Source of the DNA: Pyrinomonadaceae bacterium
GTDB taxonomy: Bacteria > Acidobacteriota > Blastocatellia > Pyrinomonadales > Pyrinomonadaceae
Direction of reading: 5' to 3'
Length of the DNA stretch: 64,000 nt
Assembly (NCBI GenBank): GCA_030841105.1
Contig: JAVEDE010000058.1
Span: forward strand, 1 to 64,000
The notes beneath the pieces are model-generated. The model did not search any database. It was not told the origin of the DNA and was given only the letters and a program-made list of their open reading frames with translations. Position numbers and translations under genes: made by a program. Positions 1-8,600 of this stretch are shown in pieces. Position 1 is the first letter of the stretch. Each line of letters opens with the position of its first letter.

Positions 1-34
1 GAGACTGACTCGTCTCGACGCGCCCCGGCGACTT

Positions 35-499
35 TCAACCGTGCATGGCCGCCATGCGCTGTTCCATCTCTTCGGGCGACACGTCTTCCTTGTGCGTCGC
101 CACCGCCCAGATGTGCCCGAAGGGGTCTTCGAATTTGCCCATGCGGTCGCCGTAGAATTTATCCTCCAACGGTTCGAGCATCTTCGCCCCGGCGGCGATG
201 GCCTCGCCGACCACCGCGTCCACGTCCTCGACGTAGAGCAGCAGCCCCACGGCCGACCCGCCGATGGTCTGCGGGCTGCGCGCGTCCATCTCCGTGCACT
301 CGTCGCCCAGCATCACCTGCGAATCGCCGATCTTGATCTCGGCGTGACCGATCTTCCCGCCCGGCGCGTCCATCCGAAATAATTCCGTCGCTCCGAACAC
401 CTTCCGGTAAAACTCGATCGCGCGCGCCGCGCCGTTGACGTACAAGTACGGGGTCACGGTGTGATAACCCTCCGGTATAAATTTCGTGCTGGCTGCCAT
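35..499 (-). CDS. VOC (glyoxalase/PhnB-like) family protein
   Basis: The product is a 154-residue single-domain protein of the vicinal oxygen chelate fold. Near the N-terminus it reads TPYLYVNGAARAIEFYRKVF, the classic first beta-alpha unit of PhnB/glyoxalase-like proteins. Further on it has GHAEIKIGDSQVMLGDE, and near the end FEDPFGHIWAVATH, the usual last metal-side strand. The open frame extends upstream to 598. I chose the ATG at 499 because GGGAGAA lies just upstream of it and the family's conserved region begins directly after it. Members include metal-dependent lyases, dioxygenases and resistance proteins, and the substrate cannot be told from sequence. It stands alone on the minus strand. 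Confidence 0.85.
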   Translation of the reverse strand: MAASTKFIPEGYHTVTPYLYVNGAARAIEFYRKVFGATELFRMDAPGGKIGHAEIKIGDSQVMLGDECTEMDARSPQTIGGSAVGLLLYVEDVDAVVGEAIAAGAKMLEPLEDKFYGDRMGKFEDPFGHIWAVATHKEDVSPEEMEQRMAAMHG

Positions 500-704
500 A
501 AATATTCTCCCTCTCCGGTCGGAAATTTTGTCTGTGCTTTGTCTGCGCGAGGCGTGTCGGCCGCAGCTTATATCACAACCCGGTTTCAGGTGCAACACTT
601 TATTTCAAGTATGAAACAAACGTCGGCAACTAAATCTAGACGGTTGAATGAGTGGTTTGAAAGTTCGAGACGCGGGTTGAATTAGTTGAGTTGTGAATCG
701 AGAT

Positions 705-1097
705 TTAAGAGAAGAACTCGTCCGAGGCTGACTTGTCTTCGGGGTAGAACCACGCCTCCGTGATCTTACTGTCGCGAACGTGATAGACGGCGACCTCGCG
801 GCCTTCCATCGTGCGCCCCTTGTGCGTGGACGACCAGTTGACGAGCGCGACGGCGTGCGCGTCGTTCGCCAGCACGTCGTGCAGCCACAGGCGCGTCGTC
901 CCTCCGGTCAGTTCGGATGCGCGGTCGAAGATGTCTCGAAACACGGCCTCCGCGCCGCGCAGGTCGCCGCCGTGCGGCGGCGGGTAAGGGTCGTGCCACG
1001 CGACATCCTCGTCAAGTAACGCACTCAGAGTTTCCCTGTCGCCGCGTGCGCGTGCGTCATAAAACTTGCGGATCAACTCGACGTTAGGGTGTTCCAT
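705..1097 (-). CDS. SnoaL/NTF2-like small protein
   Basis: The 130-residue product fits the NTF2-like cone fold used by SnoaL-type cyclases, ketosteroid-isomerase relatives and stress proteins. It begins NVELIRKFYDARARGD, continues through LLDEDVAWHDPYPP, and has the late strand VAVYHVRDSKITEAWFYPED, all typical of the family. The ATG at 1097 has GGAG eight bases upstream. A GTG at 1106 would add three residues. It follows the iron-permease-like gene by 14 bases on the same strand, so the two are probably co-transcribed. The ligand or reaction is unknown. Confidence 0.8.
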   Translation of the reverse strand: MEHPNVELIRKFYDARARGDRETLSALLDEDVAWHDPYPPPHGGDLRGAEAVFRDIFDRASELTGGTTRLWLHDVLANDAHAVALVNWSSTHKGRTMEGREVAVYHVRDSKITEAWFYPEDKSASDEFFS

Positions 1098-1111
1098 TCT
1101 TTCCACTCCGC

Positions 1112-1537
1112 TCAGTCTTCGATGTCTGGACAGTCCGTATCAACCTTGCCCAGACGCAACTCCTGTCTCGCGCGCTCCGCCAGCTTTTCGTAACCGGCGC
1201 GGATACGGTCGAGGTCTTTCTCTTCCAACTCTTCCAAGTCCAGCAGCACGTTATGCGCCCCCACGACGGCGCGAATCAATTCGTCCAACTTCACTTGCAT
1301 GGCTTCAGAGTCGCGGTTCTGCGTGTTCTGGATGAGGAACACCATGAGGAATGTGACGATGGTCGTGCCCGTGTTAATCACCAACTGCCACGTGTCGCTA
1401 TAACCGAACAAAGGGCCGGTCAACGCCCACGCGATGATGATGGCGACGGCGACGGCGAACGTGGCCGGTCGGCCTGTCGCGCGCGCAGTCAATTTTGCGA
1501 AGTGTGAAAACCAAGAAGTGGATTTCGTCGGTCTCAT
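1112..1537 (-). CDS. Low-affinity iron permease family membrane protein
   Basis: This 141-residue protein has two hydrophobic helices: FAVAVAIIIAWALTGPLFGY, and one around VTFLMVFLIQNTQNRDSEAM. The QNTQNRD and LDELIRA stretches are hallmarks of the bacterial branch of the low-affinity iron permease (Fet4-like) family. Bacterial members are short and their transport role is poorly established. The C-terminal third is charged and probably a cytosolic helix. The gene heads a likely two-gene unit with the NTF2-like gene 14 bases downstream. It is divergent from the ketosynthase gene, leaving about 260 bases between them with no clear element. Confidence 0.8.
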   Translation of the reverse strand: MRPTKSTSWFSHFAKLTARATGRPATFAVAVAIIIAWALTGPLFGYSDTWQLVINTGTTIVTFLMVFLIQNTQNRDSEAMQVKLDELIRAVVGAHNVLLDLEELEEKDLDRIRAGYEKLAERARQELRLGKVDTDCPDIED

Positions 1538-1800
1538 AATCTTTGCTCCTCAGTTGGAGAGTCGAAGCTCGTGCCGTTGCCGGCAAATTTCAAAGACCAT
1601 GCCTCGCGGGCGTAAGCTGTCTGCGACGGCATGACGCCTGTGATTATATGACGAAACTCCGGCATCACTACGGGAGCGCGGGCACGGACGGCGCGCGGGC
1701 GGTGGGGCGCGTGTTGGCCGTAAGATTGCGCGCGGTGTTATGCTTTGGGGAGTCTCCTTCAATATTATCGAAACATGTCCCTGCGAAGATTCAAGCCAAC

Positions 1801-3081
1801 ATGTTGAAAAGTTTGCGGCAATTGCGGCGCGTCGTGATCACCGGGATGGGTTGCGTGACGCCCGTCGGCATCGGGCGCGAGGCGTTCTGGCGTGCGCTGT
1901 TGGCGGGCGAGAGCGGCGTCAGGCGCATCGAGAGTTTCGACGTGAGCGAGTCGCCGGTCAAGATCGCGGCAGAGGTGCGCGGCTTCGACTGGGAGGCGCA
2001 AATCAGTCCGAAGGATCGGCGGCATGTGCCGCGCACCGTGCCGCTCGCGCTCGCCGCCGCGCGCGAGGCCGTGGAAGATGCGGGTCTTCATTTTTCCGAT
2101 CTGAGTTTGGATGAGCGGCGCGCCGTGGGCGTCGTGCTCGGCACGGGCGGCGGCGGACTCGCCTTCACCGAACAGCAGTACAAGCATTACTTCACGGGCG
2201 AGACGACGCGTGCGAGCGTCTACACGATCCCGGCTTCGACGCACGGCGGCCTCTCCTCCGAACTCTCGATGGCCTTCGGCCTGCGCGGTCTCTCGCACGT
2301 CATCTCGACCGGCTGCACGAGTTCGACCGACGCCATCGCCTACGCCAGCCAACACATCGCGCTCGGCCGACAGGATGCGATGCTCGCGGGCGGCGTGGAC
2401 GCGCCCATCGCGCCGGGCATCCTCGCGGGCTTCAACCTGATGACCGTCCTGACGAAAGACTGGAACGACGCCCCACAGCGCGCCTCGCGCCCCTTCTCGC
2501 GCGACCGCTCCGGCATCGTGCTCGGCGAAGGCGCGTGGATTTACGTCCTCGAAGACTACGAGCGCGCACGCGCGCGCGGCGCACGCATCTACGCCGAAGT
2601 CGCGGGCTACGGCGCGACGTGCGACGCTTATCATCGCGTCCGGCTCGAAGACACGGGTGAAGAACCCGCGCGCGCCATGCGTCTCGCGCTCGCCGACGCC
2701 GGGCGCGCGCCGTCGGAAGTTGATTACGTCAACCTCCACGGCACTTCAACGCTGCTCAACGACCGCATCGAGACGCAAGCCCTCAAACTCGCCTTCGGCC
2801 AAGACGCGCAGCGCATCGCGATGTCCGCGACGAAATCGCAGATCGGCCACCCGCAGGGCGCGTCTGGCGCGGCCGGTCTCGCCGCCGCGCTCTGCGCCAT
2901 GCACACGGGCATGATCCCGCCCACCATCAACCTCGATGAACCCGACCCCGCGTGCGATCTCGACTACGTGCCCAACCGCGCCCGCGCCGCCGACGTGCGC
3001 GTCGCCCTCTGCAACTGCATCGGCTTCGGCTCGAAGAACAGCGCGCTCGTGGTTGAGAAAACAGTGACGGGTGACGAGTGA
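1801..3081 (+). CDS. Beta-ketoacyl-ACP synthase (FabF/KAS II type)
   Basis: The 426-residue product condenses acyl chains with malonyl-ACP. The N-terminus RRVVITGMGCVTPVG is typical of KAS II. The catalytic triad is visible: Cys172 in STGCTSSTDA, His313 in NLHGTSTLLND and His350 in QIGHPQGASGAAG. The usual GTSTPLND reads GTSTLLND, a mild departure from housekeeping FabF. Together with the following methyltransferase and FAD oxidoreductase, this suggests a specialised polyketide or modified-lipid pathway rather than bulk fatty-acid synthesis. That role is inference. The frame is open from 1543; the ATG at 1801 matches the family start. The last codons (KTVTGDE) are encoded by the intergenic repeat that begins here. 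Confidence 0.85.
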   Translation: MLKSLRQLRRVVITGMGCVTPVGIGREAFWRALLAGESGVRRIESFDVSESPVKIAAEVRGFDWEAQISPKDRRHVPRTVPLALAAAREAVEDAGLHFSDLSLDERRAVGVVLGTGGGGLAFTEQQYKHYFTGETTRASVYTIPASTHGGLSSELSMAFGLRGLSHVISTGCTSSTDAIAYASQHIALGRQDAMLAGGVDAPIAPGILAGFNLMTVLTKDWNDAPQRASRPFSRDRSGIVLGEGAWIYVLEDYERARARGARIYAEVAGYGATCDAYHRVRLEDTGEEPARAMRLALADAGRAPSEVDYVNLHGTSTLLNDRIETQALKLAFGQDAQRIAMSATKSQIGHPQGASGAAGLAAALCAMHTGMIPPTINLDEPDPACDLDYVPNRARAADVRVALCNCIGFGSKNSALVVEKTVTGDE

Positions 3082-3258
3082 TAAGTGACGAGTTAAAACC
3101 ACAAGCGACAGGTGACGAGTTAAAACCAATGACGCGCCGCGAGCCGCGGGTAAGGCAGGAAGTTTTCGTATCTAACTTGTCACCCGACACCCATCACTTA
3201 TCACCCGTCGCTTATCATTCGTTACTTGTTACTCGTCACTCGTCACTCGTCACTCTCT
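3065..3258. repeat. Intergenic short-word inverted repeat (TGACGAGT family)
   Basis: The left part holds several copies of words such as TGACGAGT and TGATAAGTGACGAG. The right part holds the inverted words (GTCACTCGTCACTCGTCACT), so the transcript could fold into a long imperfect hairpin. The element supplies the stop codon and last residues of the ketosynthase gene and runs to four bases before the methyltransferase ATG, which has no visible ribosome binding site. The same words recur near 19950-20034 and 36847-36946. Confidence 0.85.
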
Positions 3259-3261
3259 TTT

Positions 3262-3972
3262 ATGTTTAGCCAGCGCAGCTATGAGCTAGAGCATCTGGAC
3301 AAGGGCGACTACACGCCTGAGGAATACGAGGTGTGTCTGGTCGAACTCAGGCGCGTCAACAAGTGGCTCGGCGACGCGCGCGCGTTGCGTCGTTCGCTCG
3401 TGCCGGAGTTGGAGCGTGCGGGGTTGCGGAGTTTTTCCTTACTCGACGTGGGCGCGGGGTCGGGCGAGTTGTTGCGTGTGGCGGCGGGCGCGGCGCGCGT
3501 GGGCGGGTGGCGCGCGGAGCGGCTCGTGGGGCTTGAGTTGAATGAACGTTCGGCGCGGGCGATCCTGGAAGAGTCGCGCGAGTTTGCGGAGATCGGCGCG
3601 GTGCGCGGCGACGCGTTTCATCTGCCGTTCGCCGACGGCGCGTTCGATTACGTCATGTGCTCTCTCTTCACGCACCATTTTCGGGACGAGGGCGTGGTCG
3701 AAATTTTGCGCGAGTTCAAACGCGTCGCGCGGCGTCGCCTGTTCGTCATAGACTTGCATCGTCACGCGCTCGCCTACTTCCTCTACACGACCGCCGGACG
3801 ACTCTTCCTGCACAACCGTCTCATACGCGAAGACGGTGCGCTCTCCATCCGGCGCAGCTTTCGCGCCGACGAGTTGCGACGACTCGCCGAAGGGGCGGGG
3901 TTGTTGAACGTCGAGGTGCGGAGACGTTTTCCATTCCGTCTGGTGTTGAGCGCGGGCGCGCGAGTGAGTTGA
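3262..3972 (+). CDS. Class I SAM-dependent methyltransferase
   Basis: The 236-residue product has the Rossmann methyltransferase signature. Motif I is LLDVGAGSGELLRVA. Motif II is VGLELNERS, with acidic E in LELN. The next strand region is GDAFHLPFADGAFDYVMCS, typical of UbiE/Methyltransf_11 enzymes. The start is the ATG at 3262; an in-frame upstream extension would be made only of intergenic repeat. Its stop lies two bases before the FAD oxidoreductase start, so those two are co-translated. The methyl acceptor is unknown. The context (ketosynthase, FAD reductase/hydroxylase) suggests a polyketide or quinone-like product, by inference. Confidence 0.85.
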   Translation: MFSQRSYELEHLDKGDYTPEEYEVCLVELRRVNKWLGDARALRRSLVPELERAGLRSFSLLDVGAGSGELLRVAAGAARVGGWRAERLVGLELNERSARAILEESREFAEIGAVRGDAFHLPFADGAFDYVMCSLFTHHFRDEGVVEILREFKRVARRRLFVIDLHRHALAYFLYTTAGRLFLHNRLIREDGALSIRRSFRADELRRLAEGAGLLNVEVRRRFPFRLVLSAGARVS

Positions 3973-3974
3973 AG

Positions 3975-5303
3975 ATGTTGACGGGCGGCACGCAAGATTA
4001 TGATGTGATCGTCGTGGGCGGCGGGCCTGCGGGGACGAGTGCGGCCGTGCATCTGGCGACGCGAGGGGCGCGCGTAGCATTGGTGGAGCGGGAGCGTTTC
4101 CCGCGCGCGAAGTTGTGCGGTGAGTTTATCTCGCCGGAGTGTCTCGCGCATTTCGCGCGGCTCGGCGTGTTGGATGAAATGAAGAGCGCGGGCGGGGCGC
4201 GCGTCGGCGAGACGATCTTTTTCGCGCGGAGCGGGCGGCGCGTGGGCGTGCCGAGCGCGTGGTTCGGCGCGGAGGCGACCGGAGATGTGGCGGCGGCGGG
4301 CGCGCTCGGTTTGAGTCGCGCGGAGATGGATCAGAGGTTGATGTTGCGTGCGCGTGCGTTGGGCGTGGAGGTTTTGGAAGAGACGCAGGTCACGGGGTTG
4401 TTGTTCGGTGACGGCGGGCGGCGCGCGTCGGTGAACGGCGTGCGCGTCGAACGGAGTGGCGTGGAGTCGGAACTGCGCGCGGGCGTCACGATTGACGCGA
4501 CGGGGCGCGGTCGCGCTCTGGCGCGTCGCGTCGAGGGGTCTGTGACAGGAAACAGTGTGAACGGCGCGGACGGTGAAAGCGGCGTCAACGGGGAGAACGG
4601 GGCGAAGGCACGCAACGGTGAGAAGGCGCGTAACGCGGCGAAGGCGCGCGGCGCGTCGTCGTCGTCGAAGCGGATGCCGCTCGTGGCGTTCAAGGCGCAT
4701 CTGGAAAATGTGGGGGGCGACGAGGGCGTCTGCGAGATATATTTTTATCGCGGCGGCTACGGCGGTTTGAGCCGGGTTGAGAACGGCTTGAGCAATCTCT
4801 GTTTCATCGTGGCGGCGCAGGACGTGCGTGCGCGCGCGAGCGACGCGGAGCGCGTGATGCGCGAGATCGTCATGTCGAACGCACGCGCGGCGGAGACTCT
4901 CTGCGGGGCGCGCGTGCGTTCGGAGTGGCTGGCGGTGGCGTTGGAGAGTTTCGGGCGGCGCGAGTTGGTTCCGTGCGAAGGGCTGTTGACGGTGGGCGAC
5001 GCGGCCTCCTTCATCGATCCGTTCACGGGCAGCGGCATGTTGATGGCTTTGGAGAGCGGCGAACTGGCGGCCGCGTGCATCGAGCGCGCGCTACCGACTC
5101 TGCGTGCGGGCGGCACGTTCGCGCCGCTCGCCGAGGAATACCGCGCGCGTTATCGAGAGCGTTTCGCGTCGCGCCTGCGCGTGTGCTCGTGGCTCAGGCG
5201 CGCGGCCTTCGCGCCGCGTCTGGCGACTGAGGCAGGCATCTTTGCGCTCGGCGCAAGCGAACGCGTGCGGCGCGTCGTGGCGCGTGCGACGCGTCACGCG
5301 TGA
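3975..5303 (+). CDS. FAD-dependent oxidoreductase, geranylgeranyl-reductase family
   Basis: The 442-residue flavoprotein has the dinucleotide-binding motif DVIVVGGGPAGTSAAVHLA (residues 10-28), a conserved CGEFISPE segment, and the second FAD motif VGDAASFIDPFTGSGM followed by ALESGELAA, as in geranylgeranyl reductases and related halogenases or hydroxylases. Near residues 193-234 there is an unusual low-complexity stretch rich in Asn-Gly, Ala and Lys repeats (such as VNGENGAKARNGEKARNAAK), absent from typical members and probably a loop expansion. It forms a tight pair with the methyltransferase two bases upstream. Likely job: reduction or hydroxylation in the same small pathway. Substrate unknown. 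Confidence 0.85.
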   Translation: MLTGGTQDYDVIVVGGGPAGTSAAVHLATRGARVALVERERFPRAKLCGEFISPECLAHFARLGVLDEMKSAGGARVGETIFFARSGRRVGVPSAWFGAEATGDVAAAGALGLSRAEMDQRLMLRARALGVEVLEETQVTGLLFGDGGRRASVNGVRVERSGVESELRAGVTIDATGRGRALARRVEGSVTGNSVNGADGESGVNGENGAKARNGEKARNAAKARGASSSSKRMPLVAFKAHLENVGGDEGVCEIYFYRGGYGGLSRVENGLSNLCFIVAAQDVRARASDAERVMREIVMSNARAAETLCGARVRSEWLAVALESFGRRELVPCEGLLTVGDAASFIDPFTGSGMLMALESGELAAACIERALPTLRAGGTFAPLAEEYRARYRERFASRLRVCSWLRRAAFAPRLATEAGIFALGASERVRRVVARATRHA

Positions 5304-5424
5304 TGAAGCCACGCGTTATTCCCCGACCTCGAAGGTTTTGATCGGGGTGGGGATCGGGTTCGTGATCACGACCGGATTACTCGTGCTGCTGTTCAAAGAC
5401 GGCGGCCACATCGGCCTCCGCTAA
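5284..5424 (+). CDS. Possible small single-span membrane protein
   Basis: A short frame overlapping the 3' end of the oxidoreductase by 20 bases could encode about 46 residues from a GTG. It has one clear hydrophobic helix (VLIGVGIGFVITTGLLVLLF) followed by KDGGHIGLR. No ATG or good ribosome binding site is visible. The helix lies beyond the oxidoreductase stop, so it is not a coding shadow, but expression is unproven. Confidence 0.35.
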   Translation: MRRVTRDEATRYSPTSKVLIGVGIGFVITTGLLVLLFKDGGHIGLR

Positions 5425-5486
5425 TGAGACCTCGTAGCAGATAGACGTGCTATTCGCTTCCTCATCAACGCGGCATTGATTAACTC

Positions 5487-5516
5487 TTGCCACGCACACG
5501 TGTTTTGGGGTACAAC
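5487..5516 (+). promoter_or_regulatory. Possible sigma-70 type promoter of the TonB-dependent receptor gene
   Basis: TTGCCA and TACAAC are separated by 18 bases in the leader about 180 bases before the receptor ATG. The match to -35/-10 consensus is moderate, and no operator is evident. This is sequence resemblance only. Confidence 0.3.
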
Positions 5517-5695
5517 GTCGGCGCGGTATTTGGTTTCGCACACGGCGCAAGCCTCGCGGGCGTTTCCGCTCCGGCGGAGTGTCCCGCCGACCCGGCTCTT
5601 GCCCGACCGTAACCCGTTCAAGCGACCGTCGTCCGACGGCGCACGATCTTTCGTCTCCCGCTGAAGCACAATTTACGTTTGAGGAGAATATAAAC

Positions 5696-8600
5696 ATGCG
5701 TGCATTCCCCGTGCGGCTGTGCCCGACCGCCATCCGCCTCGTCTTAGTCTGTGTGTTCGCGCTCGCCGGCGCGGGCGCGGCCTTCGCGCAAGCGCAGTCC
5801 AACGCCTCCGACCTGCAAGGCTTCGTGCGCGACGCCGCGGGCGGCCTCGTCGTCAACGCGACCGTCACCGCGCGCAACAAGGCGACCAACCTGACGCGCG
5901 ACGCGCAGACCAACGACGAAGGCTTCTACCAGATCACCAACTTGCCGCCGGGCGAGTACGAGGTGACGGTGGAGGCGGCCAACTTCTCGCGCGCCAGCAT
6001 CCCCTCGGTCGTCCTCACGGTCGGGCAGCGCGCAGACCTCGACGTGCCGCTCGCCGCCGGGCAAGTCAGCGAGACCGTGACCATCACGGGCGCGACCACC
6101 GAGATCGTGGAAACGTCACGCACCGCCGTCACCAACACCATCGAGTCAACGCGCATCGAGAACCTGCCCGTCAACCAGCGCGACTACCTCGGCATCTCCA
6201 CGACGATCTCGACCGTCAACCGCGGCAACGACCGCCCCATCGGCCCCGCGCCGTCCTCCGGCCTGAACGTCGGCGGCCAGCGCGGCCGCTCCACGCTCGT
6301 ACAGGTTGACGGCGCGGACAACACCGACAACTCCATCAACGCCTCGCGCTCCACCGTCTCGCAAGAGGCCGTGCAGGAGTTTCAGGTGGCGACCAACTCT
6401 TACGCGCCTGAGTTCGGACGCGCCACGGGCGGCATCGTCAACGTCGTCACCAAGAGCGGCTCGAACGAACTGCGCGGCAACCTCTTCGGCTTCCTGCGTC
6501 ACAAGAGTTTTCAGGCGCGCAACGCCTTCGCGCCCATCGAAGACCCGCCCTTCACCCGCGCGCAGTACGGCGCGACGCTCGGCGGCCCCATCAAACGCGA
6601 CCGCACATTTTTCTTCGCCGCCTTCGAGCAACGCCGACGACAGGAGTCGGCCTTCTTCAGTTCCGACGTGGTGGGCAACCTCACGTCGAGCCTCGCGGTC
6701 GGCCCCGGCACGGCCTTCCCGTTCGTGCCGCTGCCGAACACCTTCACTAACCTGACGCCCGCGCAGGTCACCTTCATCGCCAACCAACTCAACACGGGCG
6801 CGGCGACCGGCAACGCCGGACTGATTCAGGCGGCGTTGACCTACGCCACCTTCGCCTCTTCGGGCGGGCAGATCGGCCTGAACGGCGTGAGCAGCCTGCG
6901 CAGCATCGGCGGCGCAATCCCTGCGGGTCAGACCATCGGCGGCCGCTTCTTCATCTCCGGCGCGCCCGTCCCGACGGCCGCCAACAACGGCGCGACCCCC
7001 GGCTTCACGACCGTCAACGAAGCGGGTCAGCCCATCGGCTTCCGCCCGCTCAACAGTCTGGCGCGCATCTTCCCGATCTCGGAGGCCACCTCGTTCTTCT
7101 CCGTGCGCGCCGACCATCAAGTTAACCAGTCGAACCAACTGACGCTCCGCTTCGGTTTCAACCCCAGCGACCTGACGGGGATTCAAGACGAATCGCAAAA
7201 TCAGGTGTTGGGGCAGAACGACTTTTCGCGCACCGGGCGGCAGGAGATCAGGGACACTTCGTTCGTCGCCTCCCTGACTTCGACGCTCTCCAGCCGCGTC
7301 GTCAATGAAGCACGCTTCAACTTCGGACGCCGTAAGGCCAAGTTCGACTCGCAAGTTCCCGGCGCGGCGATCCAGATTTCCGGCGCGGCCTTCATCGGCT
7401 CGAACCCCTTCTCGCCCGTTGACCGCACCGAGAAACGCTTTCAGTTCACAGACAACATCAGTTGGCTGCCCGGCAACCACAACTTCAAGTTCGGCGCGGA
7501 CTTCAACTTCATTGACGTGGAAGCGATCTTCGAGTTGAACTTCCCCGGCCTCTTCAATTTCGGCGAAGTGTCGGGCGGCACGCTCGCCGCCGGTTTCATC
7601 CCCAACCTGCCGACGAACGCGCCCTCGCTCACCCCCGTGCAGGCTTACGGCGCGGGCATCCCCGGCGTCTTCATTCAGGGCTTCGGCAATCCGAACAGCA
7701 CCTTGAAGAACAAGCCGCTCGCCTTCTTCGCGCAGGATTCCTGGAAGGCCAGAAAAAATCTGACGCTCAACTACGGCGTACGCTACGACGTTGAACTGAC
7801 CGAGACCATCCCGACCATCGGCTTCACCGACCCGCTCTCGCACATCAACCTTTCGGCCGGAGACCTCGACGCGGCGCAGAACGTGCTCGCCGTCCAACAG
7901 GGCTTCCCGCGCGACACGAACAACTTCGCGCCCCGCGTCGGCCTCGCGTGGGATTTGACAAACGACGGGAAGACGGTCTTGCGCGCCGCCTACGGCCTCT
8001 TCTACGACCACCCGCTCTTAGCCATCGCCTTCAACTCCGACATCGCCGACGCCGCGCAGCAACAGCAGTTCACCACGGTCTTACCGGGCAGCCCCGCGCC
8101 GACCGCGACGCTCAACCTGCTCCAAATCTTTCAAGGCACGGTCGTCCCCGGCGTCACGCCCGGCGTCGCGTCGAGTGCAAACTACCTGCGCGGCCAACTG
8201 CGTTTCGACGACCAGACGTTTCCCGGCTTCGGCCCCATCCTGCCTTTCACGCTGGCCGTCGAGCAGGACTTCCAGTATGCCTACGCCAATCAAGCGAATC
8301 TCACGCTCGAACGCCAGTTGACTAAAAACATGTCCGTCTCGGCCAGTTACGTCTTCGTCGGTGCGCACCACCTGCCGCACCCGCGCGACGTGAACGCCCC
8401 GCAGACAGACCTGTTGGTGGAAAACTTCCGCCGCTTCGCCGTCGGCAACCCGGCGCTGTGCGGAACCAATGCGGCGTGCCTCGCCGGAGGGCGCGCGCCC
8501 ACCAGTTTCGGCGAAGCGGTCTTGTTCCCCATCCCGACCACGAACAATCCGCTCTTCACCGTCCGCATCCCCGGCCTCGTCGCCGTCAACAATCTGACCG

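Noticed and set aside
6146-8011. Long minus-strand open frame of 621 codons inside the TonB receptor gene
   Set aside because: It is a shadow of GC-rich codon bias; the sequence is low-complexity Arg/Glu/Val with no domain and no ribosome site, while the plus strand is a clear receptor.
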